From Ochrobactrum sp. Q0168 (GTDB lineage: Bacteria; Pseudomonadota; Alphaproteobacteria; Rhizobiales; Rhizobiaceae), in the NCBI RefSeq assembly GCF_016427605.1, contig NZ_JAELXQ010000007.1, positions 124,001-188,000 on the forward strand: a DNA stretch of 64,000 nt, in the 5' to 3' direction. Below, in pieces: positions 20,614 through 29,715 of the stretch. A program made the translations under genes and the position numbers. The notes below the pieces were generated by a model that had not been told where the DNA came from, ran no database searches, and saw only the letters and a list, made by a program, of their open reading frames with translations. Numbering within the stretch: position 1 is the first letter of the stretch; each line of letters starts with the position of its first letter.

Positions 20614-21264
20614 TCAACGGGATGCGTTCATCCGCTTTTCAATCCGGGCGCTGTAATAGGTGAGCGGAATGCAGATCACGAAGTACACAAGGCCGACAGC
20701 GCCGTAGACTTTGAGTGGCTCGAAGGTGATGTTCGCCATCAACTGACCCGAGCGTGTGAGTTCGGTCAGGCCGAGCAGAGCCGCAAGGGCGGTGCCTTTG
20801 ATCAGATTGACCAGAAAGCCAATCGTTGCGGGCAGGCCGATGCGAAAGGCTTGGGGAAGCACGACATCCGACATGCGGCGGACATAGCCGATACCAAGCG
20901 CGCGGGCCGCTTCATCCTGTCCTGCCGATACAGCCTCGATGCTGCCCCGCCAGATTTCACCAAGAAACGCACTGGTATGGAGCGAAAGACCGATAATGAG
21001 CGCGACCCAGACATCGACACGAATGCCGAGCAACGGCAGGCCGAAATAGACGAAGAAAAGCTGAATTAGCAGCGGTGTGCCCTGAAAGATCTGGATATAT
21101 GTCGCCATGAAATAGCGGAGCCATTTCTTGTTGCTGGTGCGTCCGAGGGCCACGATGAGACCACAGGCACCACCGAAGACGAAGGCGAGGAGTGACAGGA
21201 TGACTGTCCAGCGAGCCCCTTCAAGAATGAACAGGAATTCTGCAAAGCCGAAACTGCGTATCAT
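20614..21264 (-). CDS. polar amino-acid ABC permease
   Basis: A 216-aa inner-membrane permease of the HisM/GlnP type. Several hydrophobic helices flank the EAA loop (SAGQDEAARALGIGYVRRMSDVVLPQAFR). It pairs with the permease gene that precedes it 9 bases away on the same strand. GAGG lies upstream of the start. Confidence 0.92.
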   Translation of the reverse strand: MIRSFGFAEFLFILEGARWTVILSLLAFVFGGACGLIVALGRTSNKKWLRYFMATYIQIFQGTPLLIQLFFVYFGLPLLGIRVDVWVALIIGLSLHTSAFLGEIWRGSIEAVSAGQDEAARALGIGYVRRMSDVVLPQAFRIGLPATIGFLVNLIKGTALAALLGLTELTRSGQLMANITFEPLKVYGAVGLVYFVICIPLTYYSARIEKRMNASR

Positions 21265-21273
21265 CGGTCTGCC

Positions 21274-21942
21274 TCACTTCGTCGGGTATGAAAAGTAAGG
21301 TCTGCCAATGAGTTGGAGAACAATGGAAAAGAACTGCGAAAGCGCGAGATAGATAACGCCGAGTGCGAAATAGACTTCGAAGCTGCGGAACGTCTCTGAA
21401 TCGATCATTTGACCTACATAGGTGAGTTCTTCCGCAGAAACTGAAGCCACCAGGCTGGAATTGAGCATCATCAAAATGAACTGGCTGCAAAGCGCAGGGT
21501 AAACCGCGCGAATGGCGGGTCGGAAGATGATGAAGCGATAGACGTCAAATGTGTGAAGACCAAGCGCTCGTCCTGCTTCTACCTGCCCCTTCTTGATGGA
21601 CTCTACCCCGCCGCGCACGATTTCTGCTGCATAAGCTGCGCAATTGAGCGTCATGGCGAGAATTGCCGCCTGTGTGGCTGTCAAGGTGACGCCAAGAGAT
21701 GGCATTCCGAAGAAGATGAAAAATACCTGCACCAGAAACGGCGTGTTGCGGATCAATTCGATATAGGCAAATGCCACCCGGGATACGGTTCGTATCAAGC
21801 TCATGCGCATCAACATGAAGACAATGCCGAGCATCAGCCCAAGCGCCATCGAGATGGAGGATATCTTTAGGGTTTGTAATGCGCCGCTGAGCAGCAGTGG
21901 CCAGGCCGCCAGAACCGGCCCCATATCGAAACTATATTGCAT
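21274..21942 (-). CDS. polar amino-acid ABC permease
   Basis: A 222-aa inner-membrane permease, the second HisQ/HisM-type subunit. The EAA loop reads KKGQVEAGRALGLHTFDVYRFIIFRPAIR, and the N-terminus shows the usual LSGALQTLKISSISMALG segment. The ATG at 21942 is preferred over a TTG six bases upstream because of the GGGAGC ribosome site. Confidence 0.92.
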   Translation of the reverse strand: MQYSFDMGPVLAAWPLLLSGALQTLKISSISMALGLMLGIVFMLMRMSLIRTVSRVAFAYIELIRNTPFLVQVFFIFFGMPSLGVTLTATQAAILAMTLNCAAYAAEIVRGGVESIKKGQVEAGRALGLHTFDVYRFIIFRPAIRAVYPALCSQFILMMLNSSLVASVSAEELTYVGQMIDSETFRSFEVYFALGVIYLALSQFFSIVLQLIGRPYFSYPTK

Positions 21943-21981
21943 TGGCAAGCTCCCGTTATTTCGTCTGGTTCCCCTTTGTGG

Positions 21982-22722
21982 TTAGTGATTGAGAATCTGG
22001 CCCAGAAATGCCTTGGCGCGTTCGTGCTTCGGATTGCCGAAAAACTCTGTGGGAGGGGCGCTTTCGATAATCTCGCCGCGATCCATGAAGATGACACGGT
22101 GCGCAACGGCGCGCGCAAAACCCATTTCATGTGTTACGCAGATCATCGTGATGCCGTCGTCCGCAAGCGAGATCATGGTATCGAGGACTTCTTTCACCAT
22201 TTCAGGATCAAGCGCTGATGTGGGTTCATCAAACAACATGATCTTTGGCCCCATGCAAAGCGCGCGAGCAATGGCCACACGTTGCTGCTGACCTCCGGAA
22301 AGCTGGGCTGGGTATTTGTTGGCCTGTTCGGCGATATGCACCCGCTTGAGAAAATGCACGGCTTTTTCTTTGGCCTCGGCTGTTGAAGCCTTATGCACGC
22401 GGCGCGGCGCCAGCATGCAGTTTTCAAGTACGGTCATATGGGGGAAAAGGTTGAACTGTTGAAACACCATGCCGACGTCGCGCCGGATATGATCGACGTT
22501 GGCCCCTTTGTTGCCTAGTCGTGTTCCATTCACATCGATGGTGCCGTCCTGAATCTCTTCAAGATGATTGATACAGCGAATAAGCGTTGATTTACCCGAA
22601 CCGGAGGGGCCGCACAGAACGATATGCTCGCCCTGCTTCACGTGTAGATCCACATTCTTGAGTACGTGAAGCTGGCCATACCATTTATTGACCGCGCTCA
22701 TCGTGATGGCTTGTTCAGACAT
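21982..22722 (-). CDS. polar amino-acid ABC ATPase (GlnQ/HisP type)
   Basis: A 246-aa ATPase with Walker [11 protein letters not shown]-loop [16 protein letters not shown], signature [15 protein letters not shown] and Walker [12 protein letters not shown]. It has the standard length for a GlnQ-type subunit. It lies between the RidA gene and the permeases in one minus-strand operon. Confidence 0.94.
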   Translation of the reverse strand: MSEQAITMSAVNKWYGQLHVLKNVDLHVKQGEHIVLCGPSGSGKSTLIRCINHLEEIQDGTIDVNGTRLGNKGANVDHIRRDVGMVFQQFNLFPHMTVLENCMLAPRRVHKASTAEAKEKAVHFLKRVHIAEQANKYPAQLSGGQQQRVAIARALCMGPKIMLFDEPTSALDPEMVKEVLDTMISLADDGITMICVTHEMGFARAVAHRVIFMDRGEIIESAPPTEFFGNPKHERAKAFLGQILNH

Positions 22723-22766
22723 CTATCTCTCGCTTCATATGTGTAGGCAGAACGGAAATCGCCCGC

Positions 22767-23234
22767 TCAGGGCTGAACTTCAAAAATGGCGTCGACTTCG
22801 ACAGCAAATCCGCGCGGCAGAGAGCCTGCCCCCAATGCGGTGCGGGCATGTCGGCCTTTCTCGCCGAGAACTTCGACCAGAAGATCGGAGGCGCCATCAA
22901 TAACGGCGGGATGGTCTTTGAAGCTGGACACGGCATTTACAAAGCCGCGCACCTGCAAACAGGCTGAAATGCGGTCGAGATCGCCATCAACGGCCATTGA
23001 GGCACGTGCCAGAAGATTGAGCGCGCAGACACGCGCTGCCTGATAGGCCTCCGCTATATCCATAGTGTCGCCGACGAGGCCCAGATAACAGTTAACACCG
23101 TCGACGCGTGGCACCTGTCCGGAAATGTAGAGTATGCTGCCACTCAACCGAAACGGAACATAGGTTCCGCTCGGGGCCGTCACACTGGGCAGGGCAAGGC
23201 CTAACTTCGCCAGTCTGGAAGAAACGATTCCCAT
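22767..23234 (-). CDS. RidA/YjgF-family protein
   Basis: A 155-aa RidA-family protein with the trimeric-family signatures (GSILYISGQVPRVDG, GDTMDIAEAYQAARVCALN, ASMAVDGDLDRISACLQVRGFVN and the C-terminal PRGFAVEVDAIFE with the ligand-binding Arg context). RidA members hydrolyse reactive enamines/imines made by PLP enzymes. As first gene of a HyuAB-ABC operon, it may deal with an imine or enamine intermediate of the imported cyclic compound. The ATG at 23234 has GGGGAA upstream. The longer frame upstream is not supported. Confidence 0.88.
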   Translation of the reverse strand: MGIVSSRLAKLGLALPSVTAPSGTYVPFRLSGSILYISGQVPRVDGVNCYLGLVGDTMDIAEAYQAARVCALNLLARASMAVDGDLDRISACLQVRGFVNAVSSFKDHPAVIDGASDLLVEVLGEKGRHARTALGAGSLPRGFAVEVDAIFEVQP

Positions 23235-23303
23235 CTCGAATTCCCCTGTTTTTGTTCGCCTGTTCTGCAATTGCTGTAGCACGGAACTGCCCGCAACTGC
23301 GTA

Positions 23304-23316
23304 GTGATAATATCAC
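23304..23316. promoter_or_regulatory. GTGATAATATCAC perfect dyad, candidate GntR operator
   Basis: GTGATA-A-TATCAC is a perfect 13-bp inverted repeat ~70 bases upstream of the RidA start. Related boxes lie at 23347-23359 and 23580-23592 in the same divergent region, next to a GntR gene. Confidence 0.7.
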
Positions 23317-23346
23317 ATGGCGTCTTGTTGTGATGTTAGGTTTGCT

Positions 23347-23359
23347 GAAATAATATCAC
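23347..23359. promoter_or_regulatory. GAAATAATATCAC, related operator half-site
   Basis: It matches the 23304 dyad at 11 of 13 positions, with the right half (TAATATCAC) identical. It lies between the RidA operon and the GntR gene. Confidence 0.55.
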
Positions 23360-23579
23360 TTGTCAAGAATGAATCTCAGGCGTCTATTTTGGTGAGAAAG
23401 CGATTGAGATTAGGCATTATGCTATAGAAAACAGCATGTTGATCAATCTTAGAGCGAATTCAGAGGGTTGCGTCGCCTAAACTGAATATCTACTTTTGTC
23501 GGTGCATTTTGTTCCGATAGTACCCGTTCGGTGCTCTAATGGGCGTCAGATTGGTTGGTAAAGCGAAGTGTGATTGTTA

Positions 23580-23592
23580 GAGATAATATCAC
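23580..23592. promoter_or_regulatory. GAGATAATATCAC, operator upstream of the GntR gene
   Basis: It matches the 23304 dyad at 12 of 13 positions and is followed at 23601-23610 by TGATAGTATC, a further similar element. Its position ~90 bases before the preferred GntR start suggests autoregulation, and argues against the longer reading frame that would put the operator inside the gene. Confidence 0.6.
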
Positions 23593-23677
23593 TAATTTAA
23601 TGATAGTATCTTGTCTTGGGCGTGCTAACCGCGTATCACCATGGAAAGACAATATTTTCTACCAGGATAGGCTCATA

Positions 23678-24415
23678 TTGAAATCACTGACTGCGCGAAC
23701 GATTGAGAGCCTCAAGACACTGATCGGCGAGGGTACGCTTCAGGTCGGCGACAAGTTGCCGACCCTTGCCGAACTTGGGGACAAGCTTGGTGTCAGCCGC
23801 ACGGTTATCCGGGAAGCTGTGGCGGCTCTGCGCTCTGACGGATTGTTGGAAGCAAAGCATGGGGTCGGAATATTCATTCGCGATCCCGGAAAGGCAGTGC
23901 CTTCCGTCTCAGACGATTCCATGCTGGAGCCGTTGGCGCGGCTTTCGCTTCCATTCATGGATTTGCTTGAGTTGCGTATGGCTTTTGAAGTCCATGCCGC
24001 CGGATTGGCCGCGCAACGCCGGTCATGGGCGCAGGAAGCAAACATGTGGGATGCGCTGAAGCAGTTCGAGGCTTCTATTGAAAATGAAGAAGCGCTGGAT
24101 GAACTGGACTTCATTTTCCACCGGTCCATATCGGAGGCAACCAATAATCTGGCGTTTATCGAGTTTTTCAGCGTCATGAGCCTGAAAATACTGCCGCAAC
24201 CGGCCTTTTCGCGGGATCTGAACCCTTCGCTTATCACGCCCGATTATATCCAGAACACGGTCATCGAGCATCGCGCCATTTGTGAAGCGATCAGTGCCGG
24301 GAATGCAGAGCAGGCACGTGAAGCGATGCAAGCGCACCTCAATCGCAGCCATCAACGCTATCGCGGGTTCAACGGCGCTTTCGGATCGCCGTTGAGTAAT
24401 ATTGTGGATAGCTGA
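23678..24415 (+). CDS. GntR-family regulator (FadR subfamily)
   Basis: About 245 aa. Winged helix-turn-helix: TIESLKTLIGEGTLQVGDKL then LGVSRTVIREAVAALRSDGLL, followed by an FCD effector domain (ELRMAFEVHAAGLAAQRRS; EALDELDFIFHRSISEATNN; VIEHRAICEAIS). The first ATG in frame is 23600, but it lies on the operator-like boxes; the TTG at 23678 with AGG upstream gives the family-typical N-terminus, so it is preferred with reserve. Divergent from the RidA-ABC-HyuAB operon and sharing dyads with it, it is the likely repressor of that operon. It resembles the 12.7-kb GntR protein in the SRTVIREAVAALR core. Confidence 0.85.
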   Translation: MKSLTARTIESLKTLIGEGTLQVGDKLPTLAELGDKLGVSRTVIREAVAALRSDGLLEAKHGVGIFIRDPGKAVPSVSDDSMLEPLARLSLPFMDLLELRMAFEVHAAGLAAQRRSWAQEANMWDALKQFEASIENEEALDELDFIFHRSISEATNNLAFIEFFSVMSLKILPQPAFSRDLNPSLITPDYIQNTVIEHRAICEAISAGNAEQAREAMQAHLNRSHQRYRGFNGAFGSPLSNIVDS

Positions 24416-24462
24416 AACCTAATCAGTAAGCGCTATCGACTGACGGACTATGGCCGCTAACG

Positions 24463-25938
24463 TCAACATTCGGGCGGTGAGGGCGGTACGACCGGCTGTA
24501 AGAACGTGCGCTGCAACTGACCCCAGCCTGGATCGTGCATATGGGCTTCCAGTCCGGCTCGGGCGACCAGCGCACGCGCCTGTGCTTCACCGAAGGCAAG
24601 GGCCTCGTGCATATCGGCAGTTAGGACCACGCCGTCCTGCATAATAATCTTGCCGTCGACGATGACAGTATCAACATCGCTGCCAAGAACCTGATGAACC
24701 AGCCGATGGAGCGGCATCCAATTGGGTGTCAGATGCGGTTTGCGCATATCGATGATCGCGATATCCGCTTTCTTGCCAGTTTCAAGAGAACCGATCTCAT
24801 GATCCATACCAATGGCACGCGCCGCGTCGATGGTTATCATCTCGAACACCTTGCCGGGTGGCAGAAGGTATCGGTCGTGATTGTGCAATATATGTTGGGT
24901 TGATTGCGCGATGCGCGCGACTTGCAACATATCGAAATGGCGGCTCGGCGCTGCACCGTCGGATGTAATAGCGACAGGCACGCCCCGCGCAAGCATCTGC
25001 ATAATCGGCGTTGAGCGTCCGGGCGGCGCATGGGTGACGTGGGTGCCGGTTTCGGCGAGGATATCTATTTCCTCATGAGAGATGCCCCAGCAATGCTGCA
25101 AATGCACATCGGGACCCAGCAGTGCATGTTCCCTGTCTTGATACGCCATCCGAATTTGTCCGGCAAAGGCATCAGAATGGATGCGCACACCCCATTTGCG
25201 CGCCGTTTCGCGAATACGACGCGCTTGCATCCGGTCGTTCTCCGTCAGATTGACCGCGAAATCCGGTGTGGAAGCGTTTGACGGCTCGACCGAAGGGACG
25301 ATTGTGAAAGGCGTCAGAAAAACCTTGATGCGGCCGTCGGCTGTTCCGTTAAGGCTTTCGATGGTGGCTTCCGCACCCTCAATCATTTCTTCGAATGAAA
25401 CAGCATGACGCACAGGCTTGCCGCTTTCCCATCGCGTTACCGATTGCGGCCAGGGCAGTCCAGCTGGGCCGACACAGATGATCTCGCGCAGACCGAGTTC
25501 CGCATAAGCGCGTGCGTGATTGGCTGCAAAGACCGGATCGTCGCTGCGCGGCATGGAGGTGATGATGCTGGCCGAGGTTGTAACACCAGCGCATAGTCGC
25601 TCCAGACCGGAAACGAGGCCATCGGCGTACCAGTAGTCGCGGGTTACATAATGATAATAGGTTGGCGTGACGATCCGCATCCAAAGTGAATTGGTGTCGG
25701 CGGCAATGCTGCGGATTAGCGCGTGACCAGCGTGGCCGTGGGCGTCGATGAGACCCGGAATGAGCATCTTGCCCCAACAGTCGATTGTCTTCTTGTCAAC
25801 ATGGCGGGGAGCGAGGTCCTGCGATGTGCCAATATCGACGATTCTGTCGTTCTTGATTGCCACAGCTCCATCTTCTATAATCCGCCGTGTTTTATCGACT
25901 GTCACGACAGTCCCGTGAAGCAGTAGCAATCCAGTCAT
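24463..25938 (-). CDS. amidohydrolase, ATZ/TRZ (chlorohydrolase-like) family
   Basis: A 491-aa metal-dependent hydrolase. The metal ligands are all visible: HGH in IPGLIDAHGHAGHAL, His in RIHSDAFAG, His in LQHCWGISHEE, and Asp in ITSDGAAPSRH. The fold starts with LLLHGTVVTVDKTRR and ends with a DTVIVDGKIIMQDG strand, as in guanine-deaminase/atrazine-chlorohydrolase relatives. Ring deamination, dechlorination or amide hydrolysis is possible; the substrate is unknown. The ATG at 25938 has AGGGGAAG upstream. It is divergent from the first family-5 binding protein; the TTGGCGACAA site between them could control both. Confidence 0.88.
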   Translation of the reverse strand: MTGLLLLHGTVVTVDKTRRIIEDGAVAIKNDRIVDIGTSQDLAPRHVDKKTIDCWGKMLIPGLIDAHGHAGHALIRSIAADTNSLWMRIVTPTYYHYVTRDYWYADGLVSGLERLCAGVTTSASIITSMPRSDDPVFAANHARAYAELGLREIICVGPAGLPWPQSVTRWESGKPVRHAVSFEEMIEGAEATIESLNGTADGRIKVFLTPFTIVPSVEPSNASTPDFAVNLTENDRMQARRIRETARKWGVRIHSDAFAGQIRMAYQDREHALLGPDVHLQHCWGISHEEIDILAETGTHVTHAPPGRSTPIMQMLARGVPVAITSDGAAPSRHFDMLQVARIAQSTQHILHNHDRYLLPPGKVFEMITIDAARAIGMDHEIGSLETGKKADIAIIDMRKPHLTPNWMPLHRLVHQVLGSDVDTVIVDGKIIMQDGVVLTADMHEALAFGEAQARALVARAGLEAHMHDPGWGQLQRTFLQPVVPPSPPEC

Positions 25939-26020
25939 ATCTTCCCCTTTTTTATGTCCATGACGACAGCGTTTTACGCTGTGCGGTCTCATATCGATAT
26001 GTCGATGTTTTTGAACTTAA

Positions 26021-26064
26021 TTGGCGACAATATCGTTGACAATAAAAGAATGGATTAAGATACT
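26021..26064 (+). promoter_or_regulatory. promoter with TTGTC-type operators for the family-5 binding protein
   Basis: TTGGCGACAA (26021-26030) is one mismatch from the TTGTCGACAA dyad seen elsewhere in this cluster, and a half-site GTTGACAAT follows at 26035-26043. TTGACA (26036-26041), a 17-bp spacer and GATACT (26059-26064) make a good sigma-70 promoter. The half-site overlaps the -35 element, as expected for a repressor. Confidence 0.65.
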
Positions 26065-26115
26065 GCAACGAAATTCAGTCCAACAATCTTATCGTTATGG
26101 ATGAGGGGAAAAAGC

Positions 26116-27696
26116 ATGTCGCGTTTAAATAGGTTTTTTATATCGGCCCTGACGGCAGCTGCCATTGCGGCGCCGGCACTGGCCAGTTCTGCCGACGCGA
26201 CTACGTTACGTTGGGGCAGTCGTGCGGATATCTACTCGCTCGATCCTGATTCCGTCCCATCCACATCCAATCTGGCTTTCCTGAACCACATTTACGAAGG
26301 TCTGATCCGTTACGGCCCGAACTTCGAGATCGAGCCTGCGCTGGCTACCGAATGGAAGCTGGTCGATAACAAGTTCTGGCGTTTTACCCTTCGCAAGGGC
26401 GTGAAGTTTCACAATGGCGCAGATTTTACGGCTGATGACGTTGTGGCCTCGATGAACCGCGTTTCCGACCCGACATCACCTCTGCGCGGCAATATTCCGC
26501 TCTATGTCGGTGTCAAGAAAGTGGACGATTCCACGGTCGATATCGAGGTTTCGGCACCGTCGGCGCTGTTCCTCAACGACTTGACCAATATTTTCATGTT
26601 CAACGCCAAGTGGCTGAAGGATAATAACGCCGAAAAGCCGACCGATATCGCGTCCAAGACCGAGAATTATGCAACGCATAACACCAATGGCACGGGCCCG
26701 TTCAAGCTCGACAGCCGTGTACCCGATTCAAAGACGGTTCTGATCGTTAATGATCAATGGTGGGACCAGAAAAAGCACAATCTGGATCGCATCGAATACA
26801 TTCCGATTTCTTCGGCTGCGACGCGCGTTGCGGCACTTCTTTCCAATGAAATCGATCTGGTCGATTCAGCACCCATTCAGGATATTCCGCGTCTGGAATC
26901 GACGCCGGGTATCAAGGTCGACAAACGCACCGAGCTGCGCACGGTGTTTATCGGCTTTAACGGCAAGGAAAAGCTTGAGGATGGGCGTCCGAACCCATTC
27001 CTGGATGTCCGCGTGCGTCAGGCCGTCGAGGCGGCTATCGATCGTGATCTCATCAACAAGAAAATCATGCGCGGTCTGGCGCGGCCTTCCGGTTCGCTGA
27101 TTGCGCCGGAAATCGCAGGCTATTCGAAAGCGCTCGACACTTATCAGCCAGCCGATCCCAAGCTTGCCCAAAAGCTGCTTGAAGAAGCTGGCCAGAAGGG
27201 ACTGACTTTCAACTATCTTTGCATGAATGATGAGAGCATCAACGAGGAAGATATCTGTTCGGGTATCGCCAATATGATGAAACGCGGCGGTTTCGAACCG
27301 AGCATCGATATGGGGCCACGTGCCGTTCAGCAGCCTAAGCGCACCAATGGCAAGGCTGATATGTTCAATCTGAGCTGGGCCAATGAGCCGACGCTCGATG
27401 CCTATTCGTTGCTTTCGCAGGTGCTTTCTACGCGCAGTGGTTCCACCGGTGTATCCAACTATGGTGGCTGGTCTTATCCTGAACTCGACGAACTGATGAA
27501 AAAGGCGGCACAGGAACCTGATACGGCGAAGCGTTTGGCGCTGGAAGAACAGGCGCTGAAAGTTGCCAAGGACAAGGCAATTCTGATCCCGATTCATCAG
27601 CAGCCCATCGCTTGGGGCATGCTGGACAAGGTCAAGAGCGTGGATTTCCGGGCCGATAACAAGCCGCGTCATTGGCATACGCAAATGGCCGAGTAA
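26116..27696 (+). CDS. peptide/nickel-type (family 5) substrate-binding protein 1
   Basis: A 526-aa DppA/OppA-family binding protein with a signal peptide (NRFFISALTAAAIAAPALASSADA). Family signatures include LRWGSRADIYSLDPDSVP, FLNHIYEGLIRYGPNFEIEPALA and FRLRKGVKFHNGADFTADDV-type text. It is highly similar to the second binding protein at 28.1 kb, e.g. both have NGTGPFKL-S-RVPDSKT and end NKPRHW. A terminator follows it, so it forms its own unit while the permeases lie after its paralogue. AGGGGAA precedes the ATG at 26116. Confidence 0.92.
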   Translation: MSRLNRFFISALTAAAIAAPALASSADATTLRWGSRADIYSLDPDSVPSTSNLAFLNHIYEGLIRYGPNFEIEPALATEWKLVDNKFWRFTLRKGVKFHNGADFTADDVVASMNRVSDPTSPLRGNIPLYVGVKKVDDSTVDIEVSAPSALFLNDLTNIFMFNAKWLKDNNAEKPTDIASKTENYATHNTNGTGPFKLDSRVPDSKTVLIVNDQWWDQKKHNLDRIEYIPISSAATRVAALLSNEIDLVDSAPIQDIPRLESTPGIKVDKRTELRTVFIGFNGKEKLEDGRPNPFLDVRVRQAVEAAIDRDLINKKIMRGLARPSGSLIAPEIAGYSKALDTYQPADPKLAQKLLEEAGQKGLTFNYLCMNDESINEEDICSGIANMMKRGGFEPSIDMGPRAVQQPKRTNGKADMFNLSWANEPTLDAYSLLSQVLSTRSGSTGVSNYGGWSYPELDELMKKAAQEPDTAKRLALEEQALKVAKDKAILIPIHQQPIAWGMLDKVKSVDFRADNKPRHWHTQMAE

Positions 27697-27716
27697 GGCC
27701 AGCAAAGCGAAAATAG

Positions 27717-27749
27717 AAAAGCGCTTCACCTTGGTGAGGCGCTTTTTTT
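27717..27749 (+). terminator. Rho-independent terminator between the two binding-protein genes
   Basis: GCGCTTCACC and GGTGAGGCGC form a 10-bp stem (one G-T pair) with a 2-base loop, followed by seven T residues. It lies 20 bases after the first binding-protein gene. Confidence 0.92.
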
Positions 27750-27849
27750 ATGTGGTGCACACTCTGGAGATGCGACAATGCTCATTCAAAAGCCGCACTT
27801 TGATTGTTGCCCAGAAATGTGGCAGCACCTGACCAATTGTAGAGCATAG

Positions 27850-27926
27850 TTGTCGACAAATAGGTTATTGAAACTCAAAAAATTGTCTACAATTACGTTG
27901 ACAACTTTATGTCGACTGGCAATACT
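27850..27926 (+). promoter_or_regulatory. cluster of TTGTCNACAA operators and promoter before binding protein 2
   Basis: TTGTCGACAA (27850-27859), TTGTCTACAA (27883-27892) and GTTGACAAC (27897-27905) stand in one short region. TTGACA (27898-27903), a 17-bp spacer and AATACT (27921-27926) form the likely promoter, the same arrangement as at 26036. The dyad fits the GT-N-AC type of FadR-subfamily GntR operators (established consensus T-GT---AC-A). The rest of the ~400-base gap between the two genes holds no visible coding sequence. Confidence 0.7.
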
Positions 27927-28093
27927 CCCTTTCGTGATCTGGGAGGCAGGTCACCTCAAAAGGGAGAAATCAGTATTACCCGCCTTCATGGCGTGAGCAG
28001 ACACTGAAACGCAGCACCGAAACGGATGCGGCGATGCATGAAAACAGACCTCCGAAAAAGGAGGCGCAAATTTCCAGAAGCGGAGCAAAATCT

Positions 28094-29656
28094 ATGTTAA
28101 GAAAACTTGGCCTTGCGGCCACAATGCTGGCTGGGCTGACTTTGGCTGGCCACGCCGAAACGCTCAAATGGGGCGCTGCGCGCGATATTTATTCGCTTGA
28201 TCCCTATTCTTATGGCGACAGCTATACACTGTCCTTCCTCAATCACATCTATGATGGCCTCGTGCGCTACGACGCCGAGCTGAAGATCGAGCCTGCCCTT
28301 GCTGAATCCTGGGAAAATGTTTCCGAGACAGTTTGGCGTTTTCATCTGCGCAAGGGCGTGAAGTTTCATGATGGTGCTGATTTCAATGCCGACGATGTGC
28401 TCGCTTCACTGAAGCGCGTGAGCGATCCGGTTTCGCCGCTGCGTGGTAATTTGCCTGCCTACAAGTCCTCCAAGAAAGTGGACGGCTACACAATTGATAT
28501 CGAGTTGAGCGGCCCCTATCCGCTGCTCCTTAACGACCTCACCAATATTCACATCTTCGATGCGGCCTGGCTGAAGACCAATAATTCGGAAAAGCCGACC
28601 GACGTTGGCGCCAAGATTGAAGGTTATGCCACCTATCACACCAATGGTACGGGTCCGTTCAAGCTGGAAAGCCGTGTGCCGGATTCCAAGACCATTCTGG
28701 TCAAGAACCCGGATTGGTGGGACAAGACGTCCAAATCAAACATCGACCGCATCGAGTTCAATCCGATCACGTCAGCTGCGACACGTGTTGCGGCACTTCT
28801 CTCCGGAGAAGTCAATTTTACGGAAAGTGCGCCATCGCAGGATTTGCCGCGCCTTCAGGCGCAACCTGACCTGAAGGTCATGGAACGTACCGATTTGCGC
28901 ACTGTCATGATGGGTTTCAATCGCAAGCCGAAACTCGACAACGGATCGGAAAACAAATTCAACGATTTGCGTGTGCGTCAGGCTTTTGCACATTCGCTTG
29001 ACCGCGACCTGATACAGAAGCGCATCATGCGCGGCAAGTCGCGCACGGCAGGCGCGGTGGTTGCGCCGGAAATTCCGGGCTACACGCCGGAACTGGATAC
29101 CACACTCGCCTATGATCCGGCCCTGTCGAAGAAGCTTCTGGCCGAGGCTGGCGCTACGGATTTTCCGTTCACACTGGTTTGCACAACTGATGCCTATGTG
29201 AACGAGGAAGAACTGTGCCAGGGGCTCGTGAATATGCTGAGCCGGGGCGGCTTCAAGCCGCAGCTTGATATTGCACCAACGGCTGCACAGGCGCCGAAAC
29301 GCACGGGCGGCAAGGCAGACGTCTATATCATTGGCTGGGCAACTGAGCCGATGCTCGACAGCTATTCGATCCTGTTACAGATGATTGAAACCAAGACCGA
29401 CAATGCCGGTGTTTTCAACTGGGGTGGCTGGAGCTATCCGGAAATCGACAAGCTGATCATTGAGGCATCCACGGAGATGGATCGCAGCAAGCGGCTGGCG
29501 TTGCAGACAAAGGCTCTGCAGATGGTCAAGGACGAGATCGTCATGTTGCCGCTGCATCAACAGCCGATGGCATGGGTCATGTCGAATAAGATTGATCATA
29601 TCGTCCAGTTGCCAGACAACAAGCCGCGTCACTGGCTGACGCATTTTGCCGAGTAG
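28094..29656 (+). CDS. peptide/nickel-type (family 5) substrate-binding protein 2
   Basis: A 520-aa paralogue of the protein at 26.1 kb, with a signal peptide (MLRKLGLAATMLAGLTLAGH) and the same family-5 landmarks (LKWGAARDIYSLDPYSY, FLNHIYDGLVRYDAELKIEPALAESW, NNKPRHWLTHFAE-like ending). GGAGC precedes the ATG at 28094; an earlier in-frame ATG (28034) would add a non-signal-like leader. It is followed at once by the permease genes, so it is the primary binding protein of this importer. Sequence divergence from its paralogue suggests overlapping but not identical ligands. Confidence 0.92.
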   Translation: MLRKLGLAATMLAGLTLAGHAETLKWGAARDIYSLDPYSYGDSYTLSFLNHIYDGLVRYDAELKIEPALAESWENVSETVWRFHLRKGVKFHDGADFNADDVLASLKRVSDPVSPLRGNLPAYKSSKKVDGYTIDIELSGPYPLLLNDLTNIHIFDAAWLKTNNSEKPTDVGAKIEGYATYHTNGTGPFKLESRVPDSKTILVKNPDWWDKTSKSNIDRIEFNPITSAATRVAALLSGEVNFTESAPSQDLPRLQAQPDLKVMERTDLRTVMMGFNRKPKLDNGSENKFNDLRVRQAFAHSLDRDLIQKRIMRGKSRTAGAVVAPEIPGYTPELDTTLAYDPALSKKLLAEAGATDFPFTLVCTTDAYVNEEELCQGLVNMLSRGGFKPQLDIAPTAAQAPKRTGGKADVYIIGWATEPMLDSYSILLQMIETKTDNAGVFNWGGWSYPEIDKLIIEASTEMDRSKRLALQTKALQMVKDEIVMLPLHQQPMAWVMSNKIDHIVQLPDNKPRHWLTHFAE

Positions 29657-29715
29657 TCTCATCAAGATGCTCCGGGGCACGCTGTTCCGGGGCATCCTGT
29701 TCCCAAGGAATTCAC

